This document shows positions 35,223 through 44,546 of a stretch of DNA of 64,000 nucleotides, one piece after another (position 1 is the first letter of the stretch; every line of letters begins with the position of its first letter). A program made the position numbers and the translations under genes. The stretch spans positions 124,001 to 188,000 of the forward strand of contig NZ_FCNZ02000013.1 in the NCBI RefSeq assembly GCF_001544495.1, read 5' to 3'. Below the pieces are notes generated by a model that was given only the letters and a program-made list of their open reading frames with translations, had not been told where the DNA came from and ran no database searches. The stretch is from Caballeronia telluris (GTDB taxonomy: Bacteria > Pseudomonadota > Gammaproteobacteria > Burkholderiales > Burkholderiaceae).

Positions 35223-36083
35223 GTGCAGCCGTCCGTCCAGCCTTTCTTCGACCTCAACACCGGCACGATGACTTACGTCGTGTACGGGAAACCCGGTTCG
35301 GCATGCGCCATCGTCGATTCGGTGCTCGACTACGACCCCAAGGCCGCGCGCACGTCGACGCGTTCCGCCGATGCCGTCATGGCGTTCATCCGCGAAACGG
35401 GCCTCGGCGTCAAGTGGATACTGGAAACGCATGCGCACGCCGATCATCTATCGGCGGCGCCGTATCTGCAGCGGCAACTGGGCGGGAAGATCGCGATCGG
35501 CGAATCGATTCGCACCGTGCAGGGCGTGTTCAAGAAGATCTTCGATCTCGAACCGGAGTTTCAGCTCGACGGTTCGCAGTTCGATCATCTCTTCGGCGAC
35601 GGCGAGGCATTCAGGATCGGCGAACTGCAGGCATCGGCGATGTACGTCCCGGGACACACGCCCGCCGACATGGCGTATCGCATCGGCGACGCGGTATTCG
35701 TCGGCGATACGCTTTTCATGCCGGACGTCGGCACCGCGCGCTGCGACTTTCCGGGCGGCGACGCGCGCACGCTGTACCGCTCGATCGGACGGCTGCTCGC
35801 GCTTCCCGACGAAACGCGGCTCTTCGTCTGCCACGACTATCCGCCTCCGACACGCGAGCCGCATTGGGAAACCACGGTCGCCGCCCAGCGCGCGGACAAC
35901 ATCCACGTCGGCGCGGGCAAGACGGAGGACGAATTCGTCGCCATGCGCGAAGCGCGCGACGCCACGCTCGACATGCCGACGCTGATCCTGCCGGCCATCC
36001 AGGTGAACATCCGTGCAGGCCAGCTTCCGCACGCGGCCGGCAACGGCACGACCTACCTGAAGATTCCGCTGAACGCGCTGTAG
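35223..36083 (+). CDS. MBL-fold hydrolase, persulfide dioxygenase (ETHE1)-like
   Basis: 286 residues from a GTG that has a strong GGAGGG ribosome binding site; a GTG 54 bases upstream lacks one. The metallo-beta-lactamase motifs are THAHADHLSAA, VPGHTPADMAY, FVGDTLFMPDVGTARCDFPGG and LFVCHDYPPPTREP. The DVGTARCDFPGG segment is typical of ETHE1-like persulfide dioxygenases, which oxidise glutathione persulfide to sulfite. The opening FFDLNTGTMTYVVY matches the FDPxTxTxTYVV start of that group. It stands alone between the FKBP gene and a convergent regulator. Confidence 0.88.
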   Translation: MQPSVQPFFDLNTGTMTYVVYGKPGSACAIVDSVLDYDPKAARTSTRSADAVMAFIRETGLGVKWILETHAHADHLSAAPYLQRQLGGKIAIGESIRTVQGVFKKIFDLEPEFQLDGSQFDHLFGDGEAFRIGELQASAMYVPGHTPADMAYRIGDAVFVGDTLFMPDVGTARCDFPGGDARTLYRSIGRLLALPDETRLFVCHDYPPPTREPHWETTVAAQRADNIHVGAGKTEDEFVAMREARDATLDMPTLILPAIQVNIRAGQLPHAAGNGTTYLKIPLNAL

Positions 36084-36084
36084 A

Positions 36085-36738
36085 TCAGGTTTCGATGCGC
36101 TCGCGCGTCACGCCGAGAAGGCCTGCCATCGCGCGGCGGGCGCCGGCTTCGTCGCGTGCGACGATCGCGTCGTACACGGCCGTGTGCTCGGCAAGCGCCG
36201 CGTTGTAGACCTCGGCGCGCTTGGCGTTCAAGCGCAACTGCGCTTCGAGCGTGCGTTCGATCAGCGTGCCGAGCGGGATCAGCAGTTCGTTGCTGCACGC
36301 GGTGAGCACGCCCAGGTGGAACCGCAGGTCGGCGCGCACCCATTCGTCGACGTTCTGCGCGGCGGCCATCGCGCGATGCGCGTCGGTGAGCATCGCGAGC
36401 GTCGCGCTCTGGTGATTCCTCGCGGCGAGCGCGGCCGCAAAGGGCTCGACCATCTCGCGCATCTCCTGCAACTTGAGCGCGAACTGAAGCGGCGGCGCGA
36501 CCCGCGAATACCATTCGAGGACGTCGGTATCGAGCATGTTCCACATCTCGCGCGCCCGCACGCGCGTGCCGACCTTCGGCCGCGATCCGATCAGCCCTTT
36601 CGACGTCAGCGTGCGCAACGCTTCGCGCAGCACCGTGCGGCTGACGCCGAAGCGCTCCATCAGTTCCGCTTCGCGAGGCAGCGTCGTGCCTGGCGCAAAG
36701 TCGCCGCGCAGGATGCCGGTGCCGAGTTCGAATGCCAC
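36085..36738 (-). CDS. GntR/FadR-family regulator, probably of dgoD
   Basis: 217 residues from a GTG. The winged helix (LPREAELMERFGVSRTVLREALRTLTSKGLIGSRP) and the FCD effector domain (EMREMVEPFAAALAARN, LRFHLGVLTACSNELL) put it in the FadR subfamily, where metal-binding His/Asp sit in the FCD pocket. It is divergent from dgoD and resembles DgoR, so D-galactonate or a related sugar acid is the likely ligand. The GTG has no ribosome binding site. A perfect AAGGAG lies 6 bases before an in-frame ATT (36760-36762), which would add IQHDLHGR-type residues expected in the family, so the real start may be ATT. Confidence 0.87.
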   Translation of the reverse strand: MAFELGTGILRGDFAPGTTLPREAELMERFGVSRTVLREALRTLTSKGLIGSRPKVGTRVRAREMWNMLDTDVLEWYSRVAPPLQFALKLQEMREMVEPFAAALAARNHQSATLAMLTDAHRAMAAAQNVDEWVRADLRFHLGVLTACSNELLIPLGTLIERTLEAQLRLNAKRAEVYNAALAEHTAVYDAIVARDEAGARRAMAGLLGVTRERIET

Positions 36739-36836
36739 GCGGCCGTGAAGATCGTGCTGAATGACAGTCTCCTTATCATTTCGGTCAGGCGCGGATTATC
36801 GGCGATCGGCGCGCACGAAAAGAATTTTTCATTCTC

Positions 36837-36848
36837 AATAGTACTATT
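36837..36848. promoter_or_regulatory. Palindromic operator candidate between the GntR gene and dgoD
   Basis: AATAGTACTATT is a perfect 12-base palindrome 60 bases upstream of dgoD, in the divergent gap. AT-rich palindromes of this size, with a GT..AC core, are the usual targets of FadR-type GntR regulators. Confidence 0.55.
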
Positions 36849-36907
36849 AATACGACCACAGCGAGATTTTTTGATAGCATGTCATTTCACGCCTGGAGAC
36901 GCTACTC

Positions 36908-38056
36908 ATGAAAATCACCAAACTCGAAACCTTCATCGTTCCGCCGCGCTGGTGCTTCCTCAAGATCGAAACCGACGAAGGCATCGTCGGCTGGGGCGAG
37001 CCGGTCGTCGAAGGGCGCGCCCACACGGTCGCCGCCGCCGTCGACGAACTCGCCGACTATCTGATCGGAAAAGACCCGCTTCTCATCGAAGACCACTGGC
37101 AGGTGATGTACCGCTCGGGCTTCTATCGCGGCGGGCCGATCGGCATGAGCGCGATCGCGGGCGTCGACCAGGCGCTGTGGGACATCAAGGGCAAGCATCA
37201 CGGCGTGCCCGTGCATGCGCTGCTCGGCGGCCAGGTGCGCGACAAGATCAAAGTGTATTCGTGGATCGGCGGCGATCGTCCGAGCGACGTCGCGAACAAC
37301 GCGCGCGCGGTGGTCGAGCGCGGCTTCAAGGCGATCAAGATGAACGGCTCGGAAGAGCTGCAGATCATCGACACCTTCGACAAGGTGCAAGGCGTCATCG
37401 ACAACGTGCGCGCGGTGCGCGAGGCGGTCGGCCCGAACGTCGGCATCGGCGTGGATTTCCACGGCCGCGTGCACAAGCCGATGGCGAAGGTGCTCGCGAA
37501 GGAACTCGACCCGTTCAAGCTGATGTTCATCGAGGAGCCGGTGCTCTCGGAGAACGCGGAAGCGTTGCGCGACATCGTCAACCAGACGAGCACGCCGATC
37601 GCCCTCGGCGAGCGCCTTTATTCGCGCTGGGACTTCAAGCACGTCCTGGCGGGCGGCTACGTCGACATCATCCAGCCGGACGCGTCGCATGCGGGCGGGA
37701 TCACGGAATGCCGCAAGATCGCGTCGATGGCGGAGGCCTACGACGTGGCGCTGGCGCTGCACTGCCCGCTCGGACCGATCGCGCTCGCGTGCTGCCTGCA
37801 ACTCGATGCGGTCAGCTACAACGCGTTCATCCAGGAGCAGAGCCTCGGCATTCACTACAACAAGGGCAACGACCTGCTCGACTACATCCGCAATCCGGAG
37901 GTCTTCAAGTACGAAGACGGCATGGTCGGGATTCCGCAGGGACCGGGGCTCGGCATCGAAGTGAACGAGGAGAAGGTGCGCGAAATGGCGAAGATCGGTC
38001 ATCGCTGGCGCAATCCGGTGTGGCGTCACGCGGACGGCAGCGTCGCGGAGTGGTAA
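36908..38056 (+). CDS. dgoD: D-galactonate dehydratase
   Basis: 382 residues, enolase superfamily. It dehydrates D-galactonate to 2-dehydro-3-deoxy-D-galactonate. The DgoD marks are [44 protein letters not shown], metal ligands in VDFHGRVH (Asp, with the catalytic His), FIEEPVL and LGERLYSRW, and the second catalytic His in [11 protein letters not shown]. The C-terminus [12 protein letters not shown] is typical. The ribosome binding site is CTGGAGACGCTACTC. No other dgo genes (kinase, aldolase, transporter) are adjacent, so the rest of the pathway must lie elsewhere. Confidence 0.95.
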   Translation: MKITKLETFIVPPRWCFLKIETDEGIVGWGEPVVEGRAHTVAAAVDELADYLIGKDPLLIEDHWQVMYRSGFYRGGPIGMSAIAGVDQALWDIKGKHHGVPVHALLGGQVRDKIKVYSWIGGDRPSDVANNARAVVERGFKAIKMNGSEELQIIDTFDKVQGVIDNVRAVREAVGPNVGIGVDFHGRVHKPMAKVLAKELDPFKLMFIEEPVLSENAEALRDIVNQTSTPIALGERLYSRWDFKHVLAGGYVDIIQPDASHAGGITECRKIASMAEAYDVALALHCPLGPIALACCLQLDAVSYNAFIQEQSLGIHYNKGNDLLDYIRNPEVFKYEDGMVGIPQGPGLGIEVNEEKVREMAKIGHRWRNPVWRHADGSVAEW

Positions 38057-38173
38057 GAGAGACGGGCGGCGCTTCTGCCGATGTTTCCGCCCTCTTTGCG
38101 CGCTCTCCTACATACCGGTCCGGGACGTTGCAGTTATGCTTGAATGAACTGTCAACGCCACCGAGAAACGAGT

Positions 38174-38476
38174 ATGTATTACGCCTTCCCCGACGAGTAT
38201 GTCCGTGCCCAGATGGCCGTCGGCGCGCTGGTCCTGTTCGGCGTGATGCGCGTGATCGGCGCGGCGCTCGGCGTGCAGCACGGCTGGCGCATCTCGACGG
38301 TCACGCACTGCTTCACCGGCGCGGCCGTGGTCTTTTGCCTGCCGCAATTCGTCGATGCGTTCGCCTTCGCGCCTGAATCGCACTGGGCGTTCGTCGAATT
38401 GCAGGGCAAGGCGGCGGGTTGCGCGGTGGCGCTCTTCTGCGCGCCAATCGTCAGTCACAGGCTGGGCTACGAATGA
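38174..38476 (+). CDS. Small hydrophobic membrane protein, unknown
   Basis: 100 residues from MYYAFPDEYV. Two or three hydrophobic segments (VGALVLFGVMRVIGAALGV, THCFTGAAVVFCLPQF and AAGCAVALFCAPIV) suggest an inner-membrane protein. I do not recognise a family. An alternative start 30 bases upstream is possible. The ribosome binding site is weak. It lies between dgoD and the convergent copD gene. The coding case rests on hydrophobic periodicity and GC3 bias only. Confidence 0.55.
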   Translation: MYYAFPDEYVRAQMAVGALVLFGVMRVIGAALGVQHGWRISTVTHCFTGAAVVFCLPQFVDAFAFAPESHWAFVELQGKAAGCAVALFCAPIVSHRLGYE

Positions 38477-38541
38477 ACGTGCGATCCGGCTGAAATCCGG
38501 CTGAACTTCGCAGCCGGCGAGCCAGCCAACACCGCACGGCC

Positions 38542-39477
38542 TTATCCGCCGAACGCGAATCCCGGCACGCTGTGCGACAGCACGGACGCCGCCACGAACA
38601 CCCCGATCATCAGCAGACCTTCGACGCGCATCACGTTCGTGACGGTATGCGCATCGACCGTCGACGCGGTGCGCCGCAAGCGCGGCAATGCCGACCACCG
38701 GTTGAGGCCGCCGAAGATCAGCGCCGTCGCGACGAGCACGGCCTTCACGATCAGCACGTGCCCCCAGACGCTCTGCTGCAACACGCTCGCCGCGCCGCCG
38801 AGCCCGCGCAGCGCATTGAAGACGCCCGTCGCGATGACGAGCACGACCGCGACCACCGCCATCGTCGACATCTTCCCCGCGATGCGGATCAGAAACGCGC
38901 GCGCAAGCGATGTCCCGAGCGCGGGCAGCACCGCGAACGCGCCCGCGATCACGACTCCGCCCCAGACGCCCGTCGCGAGCAGGTGCAGCGTCTGCACGAC
39001 CTCGGCGACCGAAAAGGCGCCCGCATCGGCCGCATGTCCGACCGACGCTTTGCCCGCCGCCGCGACGAGCGCTCCGAATGCGGCGAACGCGAGCCGCCCG
39101 GCGCCCATCGGCGCACCGGACGCGGTGGCGAGCACGAGCAGGACGCTGCCGGCGAATGCGATCGCCCAGCCGGTGCCGGCGTGCGTCGCCGTGAGAACCG
39201 TCCACACCGACGCGCCCGCTTCCATGACCGGCACGCCGCTCATCGATGCTGCCTGCAGCCACAGCAGCACGAGATTCGCGAACGCGAGTACGAGCGCGCC
39301 GCCTGAACCGATGCGCCGCGCGCGCGCCCAGCCGAAGCGCGCGGGCGAGACCGTGGCGAAGGCCTTCTCCTTCGAGAGCCATCCGTTCATGAGGACGGCG
39401 CCGAGCATCGAGGCGAAGGCGATGTCGCCGAGCGCGGCAAAGGCGACCTGCGCGAGCCAGAGCGGATCGTCGTTCAT
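38542..39477 (-). CDS. CopD-family copper resistance membrane protein
   Basis: 311 residues with about eight membrane helices. The CopD domain is seen in the second half: LHLLATGVWGGVVIAGAFAVLPAL and FNALRGLGGAASVLQQSVWGHVLIVKAVLVATAL, with conserved His and Trp residues. CopD proteins take part in copper uptake or tolerance, usually with a periplasmic CopC; no copC is present here. A GGGGAGCGCCC ribosome binding site fixes the start; the longer open frame upstream is spurious. The actual cargo is inferred from the family. Confidence 0.85.
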   Translation of the reverse strand: MNDDPLWLAQVAFAALGDIAFASMLGAVLMNGWLSKEKAFATVSPARFGWARARRIGSGGALVLAFANLVLLWLQAASMSGVPVMEAGASVWTVLTATHAGTGWAIAFAGSVLLVLATASGAPMGAGRLAFAAFGALVAAAGKASVGHAADAGAFSVAEVVQTLHLLATGVWGGVVIAGAFAVLPALGTSLARAFLIRIAGKMSTMAVVAVVLVIATGVFNALRGLGGAASVLQQSVWGHVLIVKAVLVATALIFGGLNRWSALPRLRRTASTVDAHTVTNVMRVEGLLMIGVFVAASVLSHSVPGFAFGG

Positions 39478-39959
39478 GGGCGCTCCCCGGCGGTCGGACG
39501 GGCAGGCGGGATCGGTGATTGCGATACGGACGTCATCGGGAGGAAAAGAACGGTCGGCAGGGATGAAAGAGGACGCATGCAGCCCGCGAAGTCTAGTCGA
39601 ACGGGCGCTTCGCATGCACGTATTGAAACGCCTTGATACTTTTGCCCACCCCGACCGGGGCGGACGCGGGTCGAAGGTTTGTCGATGGGGCGCGAGTGAA
39701 AAGCCCGTGACAAGGCCATCCCGCGCGCCAATCGACCGCGTCGAAACGACGTGACAAATTGTCGCGGAAACGCCGCAGCGCCCGCTGTGGAAGGCCAAGC
39801 CCAAATAGTCATCATCATGCAACGATGATAGAATGCCGCGTCGCATCAGAGGCTCGTCGAGCCTTTTGTGGTAGCAGCTTCGAGCGGTACGAGCTCGCCA
39901 CTGAGTAGTTCGCCACTTTCGCACCGAGCCGAACGAAGCTCGGCAGGTCCCCGAATTTC
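39478..39959. other. Long gap between copD and the cytochrome c genes
   Basis: 482 bases without a gene, holding the divergent promoters of copD and the cytochrome pair. A compact hairpin with a T-run (AGGCTC, loop GTC, GAGCCT then TTT, 39850-39867) lies about 95 bases before the first cytochrome gene. Since no rightward gene precedes it, it could act as an attenuator in that leader. Confidence 0.4.
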
Positions 39960-40703
39960 ATGGAGTGTCGCGTGTCTTCAAGACGCAAATACCGTCCGCT
40001 GCTCGCCTCGTTGCTCGGCCTGGCACTGATTGGCAGCGCTGGCGCTTTCAATGCCGCGCAGGCGCAAAACCAGCCGATCGCCCCTGATACGATGGCCGCC
40101 CGCGTGCAAGGCTGCACCGCGTGCCACGGCGTGCACGGCGAAGGCACGGACAACGACTATTTCCCGCGTCTTGCCGGCAAGCCCGCCGACTATCTGTACA
40201 ACCAGTTGCAGAATTTCCGCGAAGGGCGCCGCAAGTACCCGCCGATGAACTACCTCGTCACGTATCTCTCGGACGACTACCTTCATCAGATCGCGACGTA
40301 CTTCTCGCAGCAGCGCCCGCCGTATCCTCAGCCCGCGAAGAGCAACGTGTCGCAGTCCACGCTCGCGCGCGGCCAGCAGATCGTGCTGAACGGCGACGCG
40401 TCGAAACAGATTCCCGCCTGCGCCGCGTGTCACGGCAAACCGCTGACCGGCATGCAGCCGGCCATTCCGGGTCTCGTCGGCCTGCACGCCGACTACATCA
40501 GCGCGCAGGTCGGCGCATGGCGTTCGGGCACGCGTCACGCGAAGGCACCGGACTGCATGCAGCAAATCGCCTCCCGCCTGACGGACGACGACGTCACCGC
40601 CGTCGCCGCATGGCTCTCGACGCAAACCGCACCCGCCAACCCGGTGCCCGCGCCCGCTGGCTCGTTGAAGATGCCGCTCACCTGCGGCAGCGAACCGCAA
40701 TAA
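39960..40703 (+). CDS. Exported dihaem cytochrome c (c4-like)
   Basis: 247 residues. A signal peptide (to about residue 35, ...FNAAQAQ) precedes two cytochrome c domains with haem motifs CTACH (about residue 52) and CAACH (about residue 155). The domain layout is that of cytochrome c4, a periplasmic electron carrier between quinol-oxidising complexes and terminal oxidases. MNYL in the first half and MQQI or MPL in the second offer the axial Met. The next gene, 21 bases on, encodes a trihaem cytochrome, so they form one operon. Confidence 0.92.
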   Translation: MECRVSSRRKYRPLLASLLGLALIGSAGAFNAAQAQNQPIAPDTMAARVQGCTACHGVHGEGTDNDYFPRLAGKPADYLYNQLQNFREGRRKYPPMNYLVTYLSDDYLHQIATYFSQQRPPYPQPAKSNVSQSTLARGQQIVLNGDASKQIPACAACHGKPLTGMQPAIPGLVGLHADYISAQVGAWRSGTRHAKAPDCMQQIASRLTDDDVTAVAAWLSTQTAPANPVPAPAGSLKMPLTCGSEPQ

Positions 40704-40724
40704 GGCGCGAGGAGCGACAACACA

Positions 40725-42020
40725 ATGAAACGCAAGTCCCTGTTCGCACTTTCGGCTGTCGTCGTGGCAGCCGTCGCAGCCGGCGCCGTCCTCTGGTCGG
40801 GCGGCGACACTCTCCATTCGGGCGGCGCCGTCGCGGCCACGCCCGCGGACAAAGCCGCGCTCATCAAGCAGGGCGAGTATCTCGCCCGCGCCGGCGACTG
40901 TATCGCGTGCCACACGGTGCGCGGCGGCAAGGAATTCGGCGGTGGCCTGCCGATGGCGACGCCGTTCGGCACGATGTTCACGCCGAACATCACGCCGGAC
41001 GACCAATACGGCATCGGCAAGTGGACGTCGGATGACTTCTATCGCGCGATGCACACGGGCCGTTCCAAAGACGGCAGCCTGCTGTACCCGGGCTTCCCGT
41101 TCACGAGCTACACGAAGGTCACGCGCGCCGACTCGGACGCCATCTACGCCTACCTGCGCTCGGTCCCGCCGCTGTCGGTCGCGAGCCGGCCGCACGAACT
41201 GCGTTTCCCGTTCAACAACCGCAATCTGCTGATCGGCTGGCGCACGCTGTTCTTCAGCGAAGGCGAGTACAAGCCGGACCCGACGAAGTCGGTCGAATGG
41301 AACCGTGGCGCGTATCTCGTCGAAGGCCTCGGCCACTGCGGCATGTGCCACACGTCGATCAACGCGATGGGCGGCCCGGTCAACTCGGCGGCGTTCGCCG
41401 GCGGTCTGATCCCGCTGCAGAACTGGTACGCGCCGTCGCTCACGTCGAACAAGGAAGCCGGCCTCGGCGACTGGGACATCAAGGACATCAACGACCTGCT
41501 GAAGACCGGCGTGTCGCAGCGCGGCGCGGTGTTCGGGCCGATGGCCGAAGTGGTCCACAACAGCCTGCAGTACATGTCCGACGCGGACATCAACGCGATG
41601 TCGACGTATCTCAAGTCGATCCCGCAGAAGAAGGAAGCGCCGGAAACGATGCAGCTCGAGACGTCGGAGAAATTCGGCACCGAACTGCTGCAGACGGGCA
41701 AGAAGGTCTACACGGAGAACTGCGCGAAGTGTCACGCGGAGAACGGGCTCGGCAAGCCGCCGGCTTATCCGCCGCTCGCGAACAACCAGTCGATCCAGAT
41801 GCCGTCGGCCGTCAACCCGATCCGCATGACGCTCAACGGCGGTTATCCGCCGAGCACGGGTGGCAACCCGATGCCGCACGGCATGCCGCCGTTCGCGCAG
41901 GCGCTGTCGGATACGGAAGTCGCCGCGGTCGTGACGTACATCCGTATGTCGTGGGGCAACCACGGCACGCCGGTGTCGCCGCAACAGGTCAGCAATCTGA
42001 GATCGGCGCCGCTCGACTGA
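40725..42020 (+). CDS. Trihaem cytochrome c, dehydrogenase-subunit type
   Basis: 431 residues. A signal or anchor helix (residues 5-25) is followed by three cytochrome c domains with motifs CIACH, CGMCH and CAKCH. The sequence (GEYLARAGDCIACHTV, GGLPMATPFGTMFTPNITPD, GAYLVEGLGHCGMCHTS) resembles the cytochrome subunit of membrane-bound alcohol, gluconate or sorbitol dehydrogenases. No flavin or PQQ dehydrogenase subunit is nearby, so its partner is encoded elsewhere or it works with the upstream c4-like protein. The ribosome binding site is GAGGAGCGACAACACA. Confidence 0.92.
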   Translation: MKRKSLFALSAVVVAAVAAGAVLWSGGDTLHSGGAVAATPADKAALIKQGEYLARAGDCIACHTVRGGKEFGGGLPMATPFGTMFTPNITPDDQYGIGKWTSDDFYRAMHTGRSKDGSLLYPGFPFTSYTKVTRADSDAIYAYLRSVPPLSVASRPHELRFPFNNRNLLIGWRTLFFSEGEYKPDPTKSVEWNRGAYLVEGLGHCGMCHTSINAMGGPVNSAAFAGGLIPLQNWYAPSLTSNKEAGLGDWDIKDINDLLKTGVSQRGAVFGPMAEVVHNSLQYMSDADINAMSTYLKSIPQKKEAPETMQLETSEKFGTELLQTGKKVYTENCAKCHAENGLGKPPAYPPLANNQSIQMPSAVNPIRMTLNGGYPPSTGGNPMPHGMPPFAQALSDTEVAAVVTYIRMSWGNHGTPVSPQQVSNLRSAPLD

Positions 42021-42044
42021 CAATAAACGCAGACAGCGTACAAT
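42017..42044 (+). promoter_or_regulatory. Possible promoter for the hemolysin III gene
   Basis: CTGACA (42017-42022), a 16-base spacer and TACAAT (42039-42044) resemble a sigma70 promoter overlapping the stop codon of the trihaem cytochrome gene. It would give the next gene its own transcript. Confidence 0.45.
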
Positions 42045-42146
42045 AGATGCTGGGGCGCAGCCTTCGAGTCGGGGCCGCGCCCCTTGTCTTTGGTGGCCGG
42101 CGCTTCGTGACACGCGGGCAACCGCGAAGCGCAACGAGGGCATGCA

Positions 42147-42767
42147 ATGGTTTTTGGCGAGCGGTTCAACAGTATCAGTCACCTGATCGGCACGGTGCTG
42201 TCGGTGGCAGGACTGGCGGCGCTCGTCACGATGGCCTCGTTCGAAGGCGATCCGTACAAGATCGTGAGCTTCGCGATCTACGGCGCGATGCTTTTCGCGC
42301 TGTACGCCATTTCGACGCTGTATCACTGGGCGCGCAATCCGCGCGTCAAGGCGGTACTGCAAAAATGCGATCATTCGGCAATCTACTTGCTGATCGCAGG
42401 CAGCTACACCCCGTTCACGCTCGTCACGCTGCGTGGTCCGTGGGGCTGGTCGCTGTTCGGCGTGAGCTGGGGGCTCGCTGTCCTCGGCATCGTGCAGGAA
42501 CTCACGCTCGGGCGCCGAACCCGCAGCGTTTCGATGGTGCTTTACGTGTTGATGGGCTGGCTCGCGCTCGTAGCCGTCCGTCCGCTCGTTTCGGCGCTGC
42601 CGCCCGCAGGCACTGCGTGGCTGGTGGCGGGCGGCGTGATCTATAGCGCCGGTATCTATTTTTTCATCAACGACGAGCGCATCCGGCACGGCCACGGCAT
42701 CTGGCACCTGTTCGTGCTGGCAGGCAGCCTGTGTCAATTCGTCAGCGTCGCGCGCTATGTCGCGTGA
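42147..42767 (+). CDS. Hemolysin III / YqfA family membrane protein
   Basis: 206 residues with seven membrane helices. The family marks are NSISHLIGTVLSVAG with conserved Ser/His in helix 1, STLYHW, KCDHSAIYLLIAGSYTPF, and the C-terminal HGIWHLFVLAGS. Hly-III proteins belong to the PAQR superfamily, whose members share a Ser/Asp/His metal site and may hydrolyse amide-type lipids. The bacterial role is not settled. All three conserved metal-site regions are present. It stands alone between the cytochrome operon and rhlE. Confidence 0.9.
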   Translation: MVFGERFNSISHLIGTVLSVAGLAALVTMASFEGDPYKIVSFAIYGAMLFALYAISTLYHWARNPRVKAVLQKCDHSAIYLLIAGSYTPFTLVTLRGPWGWSLFGVSWGLAVLGIVQELTLGRRTRSVSMVLYVLMGWLALVAVRPLVSALPPAGTAWLVAGGVIYSAGIYFFINDERIRHGHGIWHLFVLAGSLCQFVSVARYVA

Positions 42768-43003
42768 GACGCGCATGACACGCTCGTCAAGCGAGCTGGA
42801 TGCAACTTAACGCCAGTCGACGTGTCTTGATAGCGCGCCGAACTTCGCGGCATCTTCGATGCGCCCGGCAGCGCGAACGCGCGCCGGACGCCATGCCGCC
42901 CGATTTCCTCGATCGTCGCCCGCGCGCTGAAGTCAGCGCACAGGCCGCATTGGCGGCCATGAAGCGTCAGCGCCGGTCGTCATACCGAAAGTGCGAACAC
43001 TCT

Positions 43004-44497
43004 ATGTCTTTTGATTCTCTCGGCTTGTCCGAACCCCTGCTGCGTGCCGTCAACGAACTTGGCTACACCAGCCCCACGCCGATCCAGCTCCAGGCAATTC
43101 CGGCCGTCCTGAACGGCGGCGACCTGCTCGCCGGCGCGCAAACCGGCACCGGCAAGACCGCCGGCTTCACGCTGCCGATCCTGCAGCGTCTCTCGCAGAT
43201 GTCGCCGGCGCCCGCAGGCGCCAAGCGCCATGTCCGCGCGCTGATCCTCACGCCGACGCGCGAACTCGCCGCACAGGTCGAGGAAAGCGTGCGCGCGTAT
43301 GGCAAATACCTGAAGCTGAAGTCGACCGTGATGTTTGGCGGCGTCGGCATCAATCCGCAAATCGATGCGTTGAAGCGCGGCATCGACATCGTCGTCGCGA
43401 CGCCCGGGCGCCTGCTCGATCACATGCAGCAGAAGACCATCGACTTGTCGCATATCGAGATTCTCGTGCTCGACGAAGCCGACCGCATGCTCGACATGGG
43501 CTTCATCCACGACATCAAGCGCGTGCTCGCGAAGCTGCCGCCGAAGCGCCAGAACCTGCTGTTCTCGGCCACCTTTTCCGACGAGATCAAGACGCTCGCC
43601 GACAACCTCCTTGACTCGCCCGCGCTGATCGAAGTCGCGCGGCGCAACACGACGGCCGAGACGGTTGCGCAAAAGATCCACCCCGTCGATCGCGACAAGA
43701 AGCGTGAAATGCTCACGCACCTGATCAAGCGTCACAACTGGTTCCAGGTGCTCGTCTTCACGCGCACGAAGCACGGCGCGAACCGCCTTGCCGAGCAGCT
43801 CGGCAAGGACGGCATCAGCGCGCTCGCGATTCACGGCAACAAGAGCCAGTCGGCGCGCACGCGCGCGCTCGCCGAGTTTAAGGACCAGACGTTGCAGGTG
43901 CTCGTCGCGACCGATATCGCCGCGCGCGGCATCGACATCGACCAGCTTCCGCATGTCGTGAATTACGATTTGCCGAACGTGCCGGAAGACTACGTGCACC
44001 GCATCGGCCGCACGGGCCGCGCGGGCGCGACGGGCGAAGCGGTGTCGCTGGTTTGCGTCGACGAGCATCAATTGCTGAAGGATATCGAGCGGCTCATCAA
44101 GCGTCCGATCCCGCAGGAAGTGATCGAAGGCTTCGAACCGGACCCGAACGCGAAGGCCGAGCCGATCCAGCGACGCAGCCAGGGCGGTGGCGGCGGCGGC
44201 CAGCGCTCGCCGCGTCAGGGACAAGGCGCGCCGCGACGCGACGGCGCAGGCGGCAACGGCGGTGCGAAGCCGGCGGGCGCCAAGCCCGCGGGCGGCAATA
44301 ACAATGGCTCGCGCTCGTCGCAAAAACCCGCAGCGGCGAAGCCCAACGGCAAGACCGACGCGCCGCGCGCGGCGCATTCGAACGGTCAGCGCAACGGACT
44401 GTCTCCGAATCCGGGTTCGCTGCTCGGCGGCAAGCCGCGCAGCGAAGGCGGCAACGGCCGCCGCGACACGCCGCGCTCGGGCCAGCGCGGGCGTTAA
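43004..44497 (+). CDS. rhlE: DEAD-box ATP-dependent RNA helicase RhlE
   Basis: 497 residues. The motifs are in order: Q motif ([14 protein letters not shown]), motif I AQTGTGKT, Ia PTRELAAQ, Ib [51 protein letters not shown] and [12 protein letters not shown]. The RhlE subgroup is suggested by the sequence between motifs and by the 130-residue tail, which is basic, Gly/Asn/Arg/Ala-rich and probably binds RNA. It has roles in ribosome assembly and RNA decay. The start [10 protein letters not shown] fits the family; the longer frame upstream does not. Confidence 0.93.
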   Translation: MSFDSLGLSEPLLRAVNELGYTSPTPIQLQAIPAVLNGGDLLAGAQTGTGKTAGFTLPILQRLSQMSPAPAGAKRHVRALILTPTRELAAQVEESVRAYGKYLKLKSTVMFGGVGINPQIDALKRGIDIVVATPGRLLDHMQQKTIDLSHIEILVLDEADRMLDMGFIHDIKRVLAKLPPKRQNLLFSATFSDEIKTLADNLLDSPALIEVARRNTTAETVAQKIHPVDRDKKREMLTHLIKRHNWFQVLVFTRTKHGANRLAEQLGKDGISALAIHGNKSQSARTRALAEFKDQTLQVLVATDIAARGIDIDQLPHVVNYDLPNVPEDYVHRIGRTGRAGATGEAVSLVCVDEHQLLKDIERLIKRPIPQEVIEGFEPDPNAKAEPIQRRSQGGGGGGQRSPRQGQGAPRRDGAGGNGGAKPAGAKPAGGNNNGSRSSQKPAAAKPNGKTDAPRAAHSNGQRNGLSPNPGSLLGGKPRSEGGNGRRDTPRSGQRGR

Positions 44498-44509
44498 ATC
44501 CGCGGCACG

Positions 44510-44539
44510 GCGGGCGCCGTTCGACGAACGAGCGCCCGC
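44510..44539. terminator. Hairpin between convergent rhlE and the 44547 gene
   Basis: GCGGGCGC (44510-44517) pairs with GCGCCCGC (44532-44539), with further pairing CGTTCG/CGAACG inside. It is a stable structure between two convergent genes. There is no real T-run, so it may be a weak bidirectional terminator. Confidence 0.5.
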
Positions 44540-44546
44540 GCGTCTC

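Noticed and set aside
36184..38376. A 730-codon plus-strand frame through the GntR gene and dgoD
   Set aside because: Antisense to the regulator and out of frame with dgoD; no family features.
39978..42776. A 932-codon open frame on the minus strand across both cytochrome c genes
   Set aside because: It is the antisense of well-supported cytochrome and hemolysin III genes. Strong GC bias at third positions removes stops from the opposite frame, and the product is Arg/His-rich with no domain.
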